The notes under the pieces: generated by a model
The model's input: only the letters and a program-made list of their open reading frames with translations
Told to the model about the DNA's origin: nothing
Databases searched by the model: none
Position numbers and translations under genes: made by a program
In this document: positions 1-13,800 of the stretch, piece after piece
Layout: each line of letters opens with the position of its first letter
Numbering within the stretch: position 1 is the first letter of the stretch
DNA from: Caenorhabditis elegans
Taxonomy: Eukaryota > Nematoda > Chromadorea > Rhabditida > Rhabditidae
NCBI RefSeq assembly: GCF_000002985.6
Contig: NC_003283.11
Location: 18,911,501 to 18,975,500 of the forward strand
DNA: 64,000 nucleotides
Direction of reading: 5' to 3'

Positions 1-541
1 GTCAGCATTTATTTCACCAATTTTTGTGGAAATTTTAGACTTATCTATTTTTCTTGTAGGAAAAAGTTTTAGTCCACAAAAAATTTTTTTTTCGAAATTT
101 TTTTTTTCGAAAATTATCAGATTTTACAGTAAATTTGTGTTTTTACTTCTAATTTTGTTTCAATTTTGATAATATTTTCTATTAATATACGTTTGAATTT
201 TTTTTTGGAAGTATTGTCGATTTTTTAAATTTTTTTCGAAAAAAAATTTTTGGTCGAATTTTTTTTTCAATTTTTCTCAAAATTGTTTTACTAATATTAG
301 AAAAATTTTTTTTACCAATTCAACTTATTCCGGACATTTCTCAATGTATAAAAATTAGATGTTTTTTTTTTGAAAAAATATTCGGCAAAATTAAAAAAAA
401 AAATTTTAATTTCAAAAAATTTCAAATAATTAATTTTTTTTCCAGATTATTGATTTTTCACTTTTTTTCTTGGTTTTACACTTGTTCTGTTTTTCTGTTG
501 TACTCCTTTACCCTTAAATACCAAAATGAAATTCCAGAAAC
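1..541. other. AT-rich upstream region of the P450
   Basis: I see no coding sequence here. It is AT-rich with long A and T runs. Its 3' end has a T-rich stretch and an attccag site ending at 537, four bases before the ATG at 542. That arrangement fits a spliced-leader acceptor. No TATA box or other promoter element could be assigned with confidence. Confidence 0.5.
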
Positions 542-3500
542 ATGGGTATAATAACCGCCTCCCTGATAGTCCTAACTATCACCTGGATAATCCATTTCGC
601 ATTCCGGAAAGCAAAATTCATTTACAACAAGCTTACGGTCTTCCAAGGACCCGCCGCACTTCCACTTATCGGAAATTTCCATCAATTTCACTTTTCACCA
701 GAGGAATTTTTCGAGCAATCTCAGGGAATCGCCTATATGATGAGAAAAGGAGACGAGAGAATTACAAGGGTCTGGCTTGGAGGACTACCTTTTGTGCTGC
801 TTTATGGAGCACATGAGGTTGAAGCTATCCTTGGGTCCCCTAAAATGTTGAACAAACCTTTTTTGTACGGGTTTTTGAGTGCTTGGATTGGAGATGGGCT
901 GCTAATCTCGTAAGTTTGAAGGTTTTTTTTGTGATCAGAGTAGATTTGAAATAATGCTACCAAAAAATACACAAAATTTTAGACATACTGGCTTTTAGAT
1001 GGCCAAAAAATATCGAAAACTGACAAAGTTATACATAAAAATGTGGAAAAACTAGGTTGCAATCTTATTTCAGCGGTTTGGAACCCGAAAAATCTGAAAT
1101 TTCAGCTAGAAAAACATATATCAGCCGCCCGGGGGTCGAACCCCGGGCCTACTACCCCATAAGCAAGTCTCTTACCCACTGCGCCACCCCTTGCACACTA
1201 CTGGGCGCGCAGTGTAGCGCGCTCACTTGCAGCATGGCGCAGTAGGTAAAAGGCTCGCCAATGGAAAAATAGGTCACGGGTTCGAACCCCTGATGGGGTA
1301 TTTATGTTTTTCTAGGTGAGAAATTCGAATTTTTGGGTTTTAAGTTGTGAAAATTTTTCTGGAAACTGGTTTTACTTAAAATCACTCATAACTTTGCCTA
1401 TTTTTGACATTTTCGGACAATTTTTTGATTGAAACAGGTATGGAAACTTCTTCTTTTGAAAATTTGACACCAAAAAAACTCCAGAACAATAGTAACCTCA
1501 GAACTTTCCGTCAAAAGACCCAACAATTTTCCTTTTATTAATTTTTACTAAACTTCAAGCTATCATAACTTATTAATTTTTGAGATTTTCAACAATTTTG
1601 AAATTTAATATGTGAAACAAACATTTTTTTAAAAAATTTATACAAAGAATTCAAACTATAACACACTCTGTGGAAAAACTGGTTTCCAAGCTTATTTCAG
1701 CGGTTTGAAACCCAAAAAATCAAAAATTTCAGATAGAAAAACCTATATACCACAACGGGGGTTGAACCCGACCTGTTTCCTTATAGGCGAGCCTCTTACC
1801 CACTGCGCCACCCCTTCCTCTCCCCGAGGGCGCCATGCGGCGCGCTCCCTTGCGGCATGGCGCAGTAGGTAAGAGGTTTGCCTTTGGGGAAATAGGTCAC
1901 GGGTTCGAACCCCTGGTGGGTATATATGTTTTTCTAGGTGAGAAATTCGTATTTTTGGGTTTCAAATCGAATTTAAGTCATTTTTTCGGAAAATTTCAAA
2001 AAAAAAATTCCAGAAAACCAGACAAATGGCGTCCCCGTCGTAAACTGTTAACTCCAACCTTCCACTACGACATTCTGAAAGATTTTGTAGAAGTCTACAA
2101 CAGGCACGGAAGGACCCTACTCTCAAAATTCGAAGCTCAAGCTGGAACTGGAGAATATTCAGATGTATTCCATACTATAACTCTGTGCACATTAGATGTT
2201 ATATGTGAAGCTGCCTTAGGAACATCTATAAATGCACAAAAAGATCCACATTCCCCATATTTGGATGCGGTTTTCAAAATGAAGGATATCGTATTCCAGA
2301 GGTTACTCCGCCCACACTACTTTTCGGATACTATTTTCAATTTGATCGGGCCTGGAAAAGAACATGATGAGTGTGTGAAGGTGATTTTAATCATAAAATT
2401 GTTTAGAAATGTCAAAAATGGACAAAAACTATGAATGATTGGAAGTAAAACCAGTTTCCAGTTAAATTTTCATAATTTAAAACCCGAAAATTTGAATTCC
2501 CCGCCTAGAAAAAGCTATATACCCCAGCGGGGGGTCGAACCCGTGACCTATTTTTCCAAAGGCGAACCTCTTACCTACTGCGCCATGCTGCAAGGGAGCA
2601 CGCCAAAAGGCGCCCCCGAGGAGTGGGAGTGGTGGCGCAGTGGGTAAGAGGTTCGCCTATGGGGAAATAGGTCCTGGGTTCGACCCCGGGCAGGCTTAAA
2701 TAGGTTTTTCTATCTGAAATTTCAGATTTTTTGGGTTTCATACCGCTAATACAAGCTTGGAAACTAACTTTTCCAATTTTTTTTTTCAAAAATGTTTTCC
2801 AGATTCTCCACGAATTCACCTCAAAAGCCATATACGCACGTAAAGCTAAGGTAGATGCTGCTGGAGGTGTAGAGCAACTTTTGGCTCAGGAAACAGCTGA
2901 AGGACGAAGGCGGATGGCTTTCCTAGATCTCATGTTGGATATGAATTCGAAGGGAGAACTTCCGATGGAAGGGATTTGTGAAGAAGTTGATACTTTTACA
3001 TTTGAAGGTCAGTTTTTTTAAAATTTTTATTGGAAAATCTGAAAAATTTGGCCCAAAAATCATACTTCGTAAAATTTTTACAGTTTTGCATTGGAGCGCG
3101 TTTACCACATTTAAAAACTTGTTTTTCAAAAATTGAATATTGTCAAATTAAAGGTGACATATTTTTCTTCCAGACGCATTTTGAAATTTTGAAAAAAATA
3201 TTTGAAATTAGCTAAAATGTGATAATTTGGAAAAAGTTGGCAAATTTTTAATTTTTTGAAATTTTTGAAAAAAAAACCAATAATTTTGAAACTACAGTAT
3301 CTCAGCTTATTTTCAATATTTTTTGATGCTCTAAAAACTAAAATGCAGCTGATAATAGGTCCAATTTAAAATTTTACAAATTTCAAATAAAAAAATTTGT
3401 CTAAAAAGTAAATGCGCTCTAATCATAATTTGCCAAAACTTTTCAAGAATTGTCTTTGGAGCGCATTTACTACGTTCAAAAATTAGCAAATAAAAGCGTT

Positions 3501-6333
3501 GTTGTGTTTAAATTGTAGATCATCTATTTTTCTATATGCCACAGTTTGAAAATTTGAAAAATTAAAAATTTGACAAAAATACGACAGTTTCAAAAATTAT
3601 GGTAAAAATCAATTTTTGTAAAATTTTAGAAAAATCAATAATTTTGAGACTACAGTATCTCAGCTAGTTTTTAATATTTTTTGATGTTCTAAAAACAGAA
3701 ATGCGGTTAACTATGTGTTCATAATTTGACCATTAACAAAATTTAATTAAAATATCTTTTCAGTGACGTAAATGCGCTCTATTAATAATTTACCAAAATT
3801 TTCCAAAATTTGTCTTTAGAGCGCAATTACTACTTTTGAAAACTAGCATATTAATACGTATATTATTATAAATTGTAGATGTAATATGTTTCTACACGCT
3901 ACAACTTAAAAATTTAAAAAATTTATAATATTGGCAAAAACACGGCAGTTTCAAAAACCATGGTAGAAATCAATTTTTGAGAAATTTTCGAAAAAATCAA
4001 TAGATTGGAAACTACCGTATCTCGGCGAATTTTCAATATTTTTTGATGCTCTAAAAACCAAAATGCAGAAAACTATGTGCTCAAAATATAAAATGAAACC
4101 AATTTTCAATAAAATAACCTTTCAATGACGTAAATGGGCTCTAATGATAATTTACCAAAACCTTCCAAAAAGTTGTCTTTAGAGCGCATTTACTACCCTT
4201 AAAATTTGCAAATAAAAGCATATTTTATTTTAAATTGTAGATGTTATATTTTTCTATATGCTACAACTTGAAAATTTGAAAAATTTCAAAAATTTTAAAA
4301 AATACGACAGTTTCAAAAATCATGATAAAATCCAAGTTTGAAAAATTTTCGAAAAAATTAATAATTTTGAAACTATAGTATCTCGGCTAATTTTCAATAT
4401 TTTTTGATTTTCTAAAAATTGAAGTAGAGCTGAATATGTGCTCATAATTTAAAAATTAGCAAATTTCAAACATAATAATTTTTCAATAACGTAAATGCGC
4501 TCTAATGGCAATTTTTAAAAAATTAAAAATTTTTTGAGTTTCTAAAATTTTAAAGTTTTGTAATTTTTTCCAGGCCACGACACAACATCAGCCGCAATGA
4601 ATTGGTTCCTCCACTTAATGGGAGCAAATCCAGAAATCCAATCAAAAGTTCAAAAAGAAATCGACGAAGTTTTGGGAGAAGCCGATCGGCCAGTCAGCTA
4701 CGAGGATTTGGGAAAACTGAAATATTTGGAAGCCTGTTTCAAAGAAACTCTGAGATTATATCCATCAGTACCATTAATTGCAAGACAATGTGTTGAAGAT
4801 ATTCAAGTACGTGGACATACACTTCCATCTGGAACTGCTGTTGTTATGGTACCATCAATGGTACATAAGGACCCTAGATATTGGGATGATCCGGAGATTT
4901 TCAATCCGGAAAGATTTATTACGGGAGAGCTGAAACATCCATATGCTTATATTCCATTTAGTGCGGGATCCAGAAATTGTATTGGTGAGTTTTTAAAAAA
5001 TTAAAAAAAAAATTTTTTTTTTTTTTTGAAATTTATTTTTTGAAAATCTTCAGAATTTCTCAAATTCCAACAATTTTCAGCAGTTTTAATGTCAATTTTC
5101 AAATTTCTTACGCAAATTCCATTGATTTAACACCCATATTGCCTATTTTTGGTGAAATTCCATGTTTGCCCATCTTTTGCCGGTCTGTTGCCGGAAATAT
5201 CGGCTTTTCTCAAATTTCAGCTAATATAGACAATATGGGGGTTAAATTAACGGAAATAACATGAAAAATTTAGAATTAGATGCTGAAACCGATAATTTTT
5301 GACAAAAAAATTTTTTTTTTGATTTTTTTTTTCAAAATTTTAAAAATTCAAGAAATGCACCAAAACTAGATTTTTGGTATTTTTCACATTTTTTTACACA
5401 CGGTTTCCGTCAATGTAACACTAATATAGCCTACATTTTTTTTAAACTTATTTTTTTGGAAATTTTTACCAAATTTTGCCGGTTTTTTCCATGGCCGATA
5501 TGGGGCTCAAATTATTTAGATCTTTTGTAAATGTGCAATACTGGAGCAGAAAATGCTCAAAAATCAAGTTTTAGTATTTTTTGAATTTTTAGGAATATTG
5601 GAAAAAAATTCCAAAAAATTGTTTTTTTTTTCAAAAATTTTCAAAATTCAAAATTTCAAAAACTATCGATTTTTAGCGTCTAAAATTGAAGATTCTTCAT
5701 TTTCCATGTAATTTCTGTTTATTTAACACTCATATTCCCTATACAATTTTGAGAAAAAACGATTTTTTCGGCAAGAGACCGGCAAGAGACCGGCAAGTGA
5801 TGAGCAGTAATGAAATTTCACCAAATATAGGCAGTATGGCGGTCAAAATGACGGAAATCGTGTCTCAAATTCAAATTTCGTATAGTTTTAGTTCATTTTT
5901 GAATTTTTAGAAAAATTAGAAAAAATTCAAAAATTGTCTTTTTTTCAAAAATTTTCAAAAGTCGAAATTTCAAAAATTATTGATTTTTAGCATCACATTT
6001 TGAATTTTTCTTGTAATTTCTGTTAATTTGACTCCGAAATTGTCTATGTGCTGTAAATTTGAGAAAAATCAATAATTCCGGAAAAAATGGCAAAATTTTT
6101 TTTATCAAAAAAAATTTTCCCAAAAAAATCAATAAATTTTAATTTCAGGAATGAGATTTGCAATGATGGAGGAAAAGTGTATTCTAGCAATAATCCTAAA
6201 AAATCTGAAAGTCAAGGCAAAGCTGAGGACGGATGAAATGAGAGTTGCAGCTGAGCTCATTATTCGACCACTTTATGGAAATGAGCTGAAATTCGAGAAA
6301 CGAGAATTTGGAGATTATACATCCATTTATTAA
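542..6333 (+). CDS. cyp-42A1: Cytochrome P450, CYP4-clan type, 511 aa, 5 exons
   Basis: Haem-thiolate monooxygenase, expected in the ER membrane, oxidising lipids or xenobiotics with electrons from P450 reductase. Exons by splice sites and phase: 542-909, 2014-2380, 2803-3007, 4574-4984, 6149-6333; the sum closes in frame. Seen in the protein: an N-terminal membrane anchor (about residues 3-22), the C-helix WRPRRKLLTP, the I-helix oxygen-binding EGHDTT (313-318), ExxR as ETLR (371-374), FNPERF, and the haem loop FSAGSRNCIG with Cys449. Full length for the family and no broken motif. The alternative upstream ATG at 526 is in another frame and precedes the probable trans-splice acceptor. An AATAAA lies at 6596. 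The symbol is from memory: cyp-42A1 lies near ptr-22 in C. elegans, and a PTR gene is next door. Another CYP4-like member is the alternative. Confidence 0.85.
1045..1375. repeat. tRNA-like foldback element, copy 1 (P450 intron 1)
   Basis: Two tRNA-like sequences lie head to head. The + copy has an A-box-like TGGCGCAGTAGG near 1235 and a B-box-like GGGTTCGAACCCC near 1278-1290. The - copy has its B-box at about 1131-1145 and its A-box at about 1172-1187. Outer arms carrying ctagaaaaacat / atgtttttctag also pair. No functional tRNA is proposed. Confidence 0.7.
1675..1985. repeat. tRNA-like foldback element, copy 2 (P450 intron 1)
   Basis: Same architecture as the copy at 1045: opposed tRNA-like halves with TGGCGCAGTAGGTAAGAGG near 1858 and GGGTTCGAACCCC near 1902-1914. 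The outer arms again end in text of the type tttttgggttt / aaacccaaaaa. The element stops shortly before the acceptor of exon 2 at 2013. Confidence 0.7.
2440..2790. repeat. tRNA-like foldback element, copy 3 (P450 intron 2)
   Basis: Third copy, with TGGCGCAGTGGGTAAGAGG near 2633 and a B-box-like GGGTTCGACCCC near 2676. The opposed half covers about 2525-2588. It ends just upstream of the exon 3 acceptor at 2802, so the intron is almost entirely this element. Confidence 0.7.
3190..4510. repeat. 360-bp tandem repeat in P450 intron 3
   Basis: About 3.6 diverged units. The landmark actacagtatctcagct and its variants recur near 3291, 3651, 4012 and 4372, a spacing of about 360. Each unit contains a short palindrome made of gtaaatgcgctct and its complement agagcgcatttac. 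The same palindrome family recurs at about 18.1-19.1 kb. Confidence 0.75.
5100..6090. repeat. CCCATATTGCC hairpin repeats in P450 intron 4
   Basis: Units begin with ccgttaatttaacacccat-type text, contain tttgcccatcttttgccgg, and end in the complement ataggcaatatgggggt. Each can fold on itself. This is the most common repeat in the window, with arrays also in the PTR introns, 6.7-7.6 kb, 24.8-25.2 kb, 26.5-27.7 kb and 41.0-41.5 kb. Confidence 0.75.
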
Positions 6334-7818
6334 TTTTGAGATTATTGATTTTTTGAAAATTTGAAAAAAAAAATTCCTAAAAGAAATGTTTTTTTTTGAA
6401 TTTTTTTTCAGAATTTTGAATTTTTTTTTAAAGATTTGCTCATTTTTTTGAAATGTTTCATTTTATTATTTTTTTTCTTATAATCAAAAAATATTTATGG
6501 CAAGGATCTCGGTTTTTTTTTAATTTGTGATATTCAAAATATTATTTTTTTCCTGTACTCAAGATATATATCTAACATAAAATATAATGCAATTGAATAA
6601 ATATTTCATATTCAAATAGTTGACTGTTAGTTTTGTAAATAAAAAAGTAAAACAAACATTTTTTTTTGAAATTTTGAAAAAAAATTCAAAATTTTTTCAA
6701 AATTCAAAACTGCAATAACTATTGATTTTTAGCATCTAAGGTTACAGGTTCTGCATTTTTCATGTGATTTCCGTTAATTTGAACCCCATATTGCCTATAT
6801 CTGGTTAAATTGGAAAAAAAATCGACATATTCGGCAACAGTCCGGCAAGTGATGGGCAGCAATGAACTTCAACCGAATGTATGCAATTAATGAGGGGGGG
6901 GGGGGGAGGGGTGTCAAAATAACGAAAATTTTATGAAAAAACCCAAATTTTGTAAGAAAAATGCCCAAAAACAAGTTTAAGTGAATTTTTAAAACTTTTA
7001 AAATTTAAAAAAAAAATTCCAAAAAAAAAAAAATTTGTTTCAAAAATTTTCAAAATTCAAAACTTTAAAAGTTATCGATTTTCAGCTTCTAAGGTTATAG
7101 ATCTTGCATTTTTCATGTTATTTCCGTTAATTTTTAGTGAAATTTGATAAAAATCGATATTTCCGGCAACTGACTGGCAAAAAATGGTCAACAATAAAAT
7201 TTTATCAAATTTATGCAATGAGGGAAATTTTTTTTGTAACGGAAATTTTATGAAAAACTCAAATTTTGTATGAAAAATGCCCAAAAATCTAGTTTTAGTG
7301 TATTTTTTAATTTTTAGAAAAATTAGGAAAAAAAAATTCAAGAAAAATTTTTTTTTCAAAAATTTTCACAATTCAAAACTTCGAAAATTATCGATTTTTA
7401 GCGTCTAAAGTTACAGATTCTGCATTTTTCATGTGTTTTACGTTAATTTGAACCCCATATTGCCAATATTGGCCTCGTTTGAGCAAAAATCGATATTTCC
7501 GGCAAAAAATAGGCAAAAATTAAATTTCATTAAATATAGGCAACACGGGTGTCAAAATAACGGAAATTGTGTGTAAAATTCAAATTTTGTATGAAAAATG
7601 ACAAAATATATAGTTTCAATAGATTTTTGAACTTTTAGAAAAGTTAGAAAAAAAATTTTTTTGAACAACTTTGAAAAATTCAAAACTTTAAAAATGTTCG
7701 ATTTTTAGCGCCCAAAATGATTTTGAATAATTTAAATTTTATTTGACAATTTAAAACCCGTACAGTACAATGATTTTCGAACAATGTAAAAATATATACA
7801 AATTTCCAAAAAAAAAAT
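6334..7818. other. Convergent intergenic region between P450 and PTR genes
   Basis: No gene seen. It holds the P450 polyadenylation signal AATAAA at 6596-6601, the PTR signal (AATAAA on the minus strand, 7743-7738), a 13-base G run at 6894-6906, and two to three decayed CCCATATTGCC hairpin units at 6740-7570. Confidence 0.6.
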
Positions 7819-10800
7819 CTAAAATTTCTCAATATTATTATTATTATTTTCATGATCCTTCTGATATTTTTTCTGACTTCCAATATCTCGAATACTTATA
7901 GTTTTTGGCAAATTATCGATTGATGATGATGGCGAATCGGCAATTTTCACACTTTTTCGTCTGAAAATTTTGGAATTTTTTGTTGGGAAATATTTCAAGA
8001 CTGAAAGTTACCTGCAAAATCCGGAAATTTCTGTGAAGAATGAGAGGAAAACCGGCAAAACTATAAGCCCGTGGATTAGGCCAAAGGTGCAGACTAGGAT
8101 GACTGTCTGAAAAAAAGTATTAAAATTTAAAAAAATTTTGAAAAGTTTTTTTTTGAAAATTTTTTTGAAATTTGTTTTTTTAAATCTCAATAATCCCTAA
8201 TATTACAGATTTTTTGGTTTTTAATTGCAATTTCGATATTCTTCATAAGTTTTCCTGTTAATTTAACTCCCATCTTACTTATATTTGGCCTGAAATATCG
8301 TTGTTTCTCAAATTGGGCCGAATATAGGCAATATGGGTGTCAAATTGACGGAAATTAGGTGAAAAATTCAAATTTATTGCAAAAAAGTGGTCAAAGTCTC
8401 AGTTTTTCAAGTTTTTTTTTTTGAAACTTTGGAAAAAAATTTAGAATTGTTTTCGAAAATGCCAAAATTCCCTAATATTTTAGGTTTTTTGACCTTTTTT
8501 GTGCAATTTTTGTTTTTTCTATGAACTTTCCCGTTAATTGAACTCCCATCTTACCAATATTTGGTGAAATGGCATTTTTGCCCATTTTTTGCCGGAATTA
8601 TCGACTTTTCTTAAATTGGACCGAATATATGCAACATGGGTTTTTCGAATCTAACGCGAAAAAATTGGTCAAAGTCACGATTTTTTAATTTTTGAAATTT
8701 CGAAAAAAAACTGTTAAAATTTTTTTTTTTTTTTTAAATTTTTTTTTCGAAAATGTCAAAAATCCCAAAATTTTAGATTTTTCGGTTTTTTTGTTGCAAT
8801 TTTTATATGTCCTATAAAAATTCCCGGTAATAACTCCCATCTTACCAATATTTGGTGAAATGGCATTTTTGCCCATTTTTTGCCGGAATTATCGACTTTT
8901 CTTAAATTGGACCAAATATAGGCAATATGGGGGTCAAATTGACGGTAATTTGGTGAAAATTTCAAATTTAACGCTAAAAATTGGTCAAAATCACGGCTTT
9001 TCAAGTTTTGAAACTTTGAAAAAAACTCCAAAAAAATTTTTTTTTCTAAAATGCCATGAATCCCTAATATTTGAGATTTTTTGTTTTTCAATTGCAATTT
9101 TCATTTTTCCTATGAAATTTCACGTTAATTTAACTCCCATATTACCTATGTTTGGTGAAATAGCAATTTTGCCCATCTGTTGCCGGAAATATCGATTTTT
9201 CTCATATTGGGCCAAATATAGGCAATATGGGGGTCAAATTTTCGGTAATTAGGTAAAAATGTCAGGTTTATTGCAAAAACGTGGTCAAAGTCACGACTTT
9301 TTAATTTTAGAAATTTCGAAAAAACTCCGAAAAATTTTTTTTTGAAAACTTGTTTTTTCGAAAATGGCAAAAATCCCTAATATTTCAGATTTTTTGGTTT
9401 CTAGTGGAAATTGTGGCATTTTCTATAAAAATTCCCGTTAATTTAACTTCCATATTGCCTATATTTGGTGACATGGCAATTTTGCCCATCTGTTGCCCGA
9501 AATATCGATTTTTCTCAAATTGGGGCAAATATAGGCAATATGGGTGTCAAATCAACGGAAATTAGGTGAAAATTTCAAATTAAGCGCTAACAAGTGGCCA
9601 AAGTCACAGTTTTTCAAGTTTTGAAATTTTGGAAAAATTTCTGATAAAAAATTTTGAATTTTTTTTTCGGCTCCAAATTTTCAGCATACCTTCAAGAACA
9701 CCATTCCAAGATAAGACGGTGCCAGGACAATAGGCATCATTGCTAACATTGTTGATAGGCCACCCTGAAGAGTTGGCCAACCGATATGAGAGTACACGTG
9801 CTCCAATTTTTGACGGGCGGTCTGAAAATTTATCTTAATTTTTATCAAAAATGATGTTAAAATTTAGATTCAGCATCAAAAACTAGGTCGAGACAACGTT
9901 TCTCTAAGCTCTAACTCAAAATTTGGAAATTTTGGGTTACTGTAGCTTCGTAAGTACGCAAACACCGATTTTTCCGTTTTCTCCCAATTTTTTGAGTTTT
10001 GCCGGGTTTTCGGTCTAATTTTTGACGTGAAACTTAAAATTTTGACTTAAAACTGCGCTTGGACACTGTTTCAGCCCGAATTTCAAAAATGTTGGGTTAC
10101 TGTAGCTTCGAAAGTACGCAAACACCGAATTTTTCAACATTCAGTCAGAATCTTTTAGAAAAACGTGTTCCAAAATGAAAAATTGCTTTAAAATCAAAAA
10201 TTTAGTTTAAAATTGAAAATTCCAAAACTCAAACACCGAAAATTTCATATTCTCTAGTCTTTCGCAATAATTTTTATCACTATTTTTTGTGGTTTCAGAC
10301 CAAATTTCGAAAATGTTGGGTTACTGTAGCTTTGAAAGTACGCAAACACTAAATTTTTCAAAATGCTGTCAGACTCTTCTGGAAAAACGTGTTATAAAAT
10401 AAAAAATTGTGTTAAAGTCGAAAAATTAGTTGAAAATTTCAAATTTTAATTGGAAAGCTTGCAAAAGTTCAAATTTTCCAGTATTTCGCAATAATTTTTT
10501 TTACTTAAAAAAAATTTTTTTTTAGGAATTCGAATTGTCAGTAGGGGTAATTTTATACTTAAATTTCAAATTTTTACTTAGTTTCGCCCCAAAACTTCTG
10601 GTTTCCAACTTACCGGCTTATCAACTTGATAATAGTGATAACTGATATGAGCACTAATATCCACAGAGAATCCAATCGACATAAGCAGTGAAGCAGTAGA
10701 AACTGGATCCATACCGACTCCCCAAATGCTCAAAAAGCCGAAAACTCCAAAATTCACGGAAAAAAGTGCAAAAACGGCGGAAAAAATGGAGATGAGGTCC

Positions 10801-13800
10801 GGAATGAAGAGAATAAAAGTTAGACCCATGCATATGACCTCTGAGATTACTGTATTCCAGATATTATCAACCATATCAACTGTTTGATCTACAAAATTTG
10901 ATCTCTCAGTGTATGGGTACACTTCGAATTCCGAGTAGTTGGCCGCGATTTTTCTGAAATTTTTTTAGATTAATTTTTTTCAACTTTTTTTTTGTTTTTC
11001 ACTTTTTAGAGTATTTTAACTTGAAAATTAGTTTTTCATTCAATTCCCGTCAATTTTACACCCATATTGCCTATTTTTGGTGATATATCAACTTTGCCCA
11101 TATTTTGCCATTTTTTGCTGGAATTGTCAAAATTTAACAACTTTAGGCAATATGGGTGCAAGATTGACAAAAATTTCATGAAAAATTCAAAATCTGTAGC
11201 TTTAGATGCTAAAAATCGATAACTTTTAAAATTTTGATTTTTGAAATTTTTCGAAAAAAATTTTTTTTTTGAACTTTATTCTATTTTTTCTAAAAATTCA
11301 AAAACGCACTATAACTGGGGCATTTTTTTACGAATTTTAAAATTTAGACACGATTTCCGTTATTTTGACCCCCATATTGCCTATATTCGGTGCAATTTCA
11401 TTTGTGCCCATTTTTTGCCGGGTTTTTGCCGGGAATTCCAAACTTTACCGAATATAGGCAATATGGGTGTCCTAACAACGGAAATTTTGTCAAAAAGCCG
11501 AATTTTGTAGTAAAAATTAGTAAAAACTAGTGATTTTTGAGTTTTGGAGCATTTTGAAACTCGAAAAAATAGAAGGTTTTTTTTTTTGAATTTTTTTCTA
11601 ATTTTTCTAAAAAATTCAAAAATGTGCTAAAACTTGATTTTTGGACGTTTTCCAATCTAAATTTGATTTTCATACACAATTTCCATAATTTTAACACCCA
11701 TATTGCCTATATTTGGTGAAATTTCATTTTTGCCCATTTTTGCCGGTTTTTGCCGAAATTTTCAAACTTTGTCGAATATAGGTAATATGGGTGCCCTAAC
11801 AACGGAAATTTAGTCACAAAATCAAATTTCGCAGTAAAAATGAGTAGAAACTTGTAATTTTTAAGTTTTGGAATATTTTGAAAAATCGAAACAAAAACAT
11901 TTTTAATTAATATTTTTTCAAAATTTCAAAAATCCCAAAAACTTCAAATTTATCGATTTTTACTGATTTTCATTTTATTTCAATTAAATTTATGCATAAA
12001 AACAAGTAAACGTGCATGTTTTTTGAGTTTTTCGAAAATTTAGAAAATTCCAAATAAAAATTTTTTTTAGTCCAAAAAAAATTTTTTTTTCAAAAATTTC
12101 AAAACTCTCAAAAATCTCTAAACTATTGATTTTTGTCACTTTTCATACCATTTCACTCATTCTAAACCCAAAACCCACCTCCATTCACTAACAACCGGAT
12201 ACATTTCATTATACTTGACGACATCAGTGAATCCCGTAGTAAAAATGAAGCTCTCAATGCATTTTTCCGAATTTTTCACACATTCCGACTCAGAATACCG
12301 TATCATTGGCTTGTACTGGGGCTCCGAATTCAAAAATGCCGGAAGATCAGAATAAGTGAACTGGAATCTCGATTTTGCCGGTTTTTCTTCGGAAAAATTG
12401 GATTTTTTCGCGGAATTTTCAGTAATGACGTCATCATTATCGAATTCCTCATCATTTTCTTGGTAAAATGTCAAAAAATCGATATATGACTGCAGCCAGC
12501 ACACTGTTGACTCATTGCCAAAGCTATTTTTGGCCGATTCGAAATCTTTGATCATTTTTTGCAATTTTTTCAAATTTTCCATTTTCCTTAAATCTTTCGG
12601 AGATTTTACTAGAATTGCCACTGATTGCATTTCTTTTAAAATTATATCGGCATCTCTTTTGAATTTCACGATACGGGCGTTTTGATCGGCCATTTTTTGA
12701 ATCGTTAGGTCGGTTTCCATTGTGGCAATTCCGTAGACTGATAGGTACCAGTAGCCGAGTAATATGGAAATTGTTAAAAGCCGCACCCAGCTTGTGCTTA
12801 TTGCTCCTGGAAATTATCGATTTTTGCGGTTAAAAAAAATTTCGAAAAAAATTTTTCGGAAAAATTTTTTTCTCCAGAAATTTTTTTAGTCATTGGGATT
12901 TTGGATTTTTCAATCAAAAATTTGATTTTTTTGACTCGATTTCCGTTTAAATAACCCCCACATTGGCTATAATTGATGAAATTTGAAAATTTTAGCAAAA
13001 ACCGGCAAAAAATGGGCAAAAATGAAATTTCACCAAATACAGGTATTTTCGGTGTCAAATTGACGGAACTTATAAAAACAATGCAAATTTTGAGAACAAA
13101 ATGTCTAAAAATCGATATTTTTTGAGAATTTGAATTTGAAAATTTTTGAAAAAAAAAATTTTCTTGAAAAATTTTTCTCATAAATTTTTTAGTCATTGGG
13201 ATTTTGGTGTTTTCATTTAAAAAATTGACTTTTTGAATAGATTTCTGTTTGAATGACCACAATTTGAAAAATGTGGTACAAAAACCGGCAAAAAATGGGC
13301 AAAAATGAATTTTCACCATATATGGGGGATTTCGGTGTTAAATTGACGGAAATAACACGTAAAATGTAAATTTCGAGAGGTAAATGTCCAAAAATCGATA
13401 TTTTTTGAAGTTTTGAATTTTGGAAATTTTCGAAAAAAAAAATTTTTGGAATTTTTTTTCCAATATTTCTAAAAAGTACTAAAGCTTGTTTTTTCGAGAA
13501 TTTTCTGTTTCAAATTTGCGTTTGTGAGTAAACCCTCGTCAATTTGACACCCATATCGGCTATATTTGATAAAATGTGAAAATTTTGGTAAAAACCGGCA
13601 AAAAATGGGCAAAAATGCATTTTCACCAAACATAGGAATTTTTTATGTTTAACTGACAAAAATAACACAAAACATGTTAATTTTGAGAGGTAAATGTCTA
13701 AAAAATCGATATTTTTCTGAATTTTTGGCTTCTTAGAAATTTTTGTTTTGAAATTTCGAAATTTTGTTTCGAAAATTTCCCAAAAAAAATTAGAAGTCGA

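Noticed and set aside
1235..2690. Working tRNA genes in the P450 introns
   Set aside because: A- and B-boxes are good, but the acceptor stems and anticodon arms do not form by eye and the copies occur as opposed pairs; treated as tRNA-derived repeats. A tRNAscan run would decide.
1057..2831. Short reading frames such as those with SRPGVEPR in P450 introns
   Set aside because: They are translations of the tRNA-like foldback repeats (the VEP text comes from the B-box); the same peptide appears from several copies and strands.
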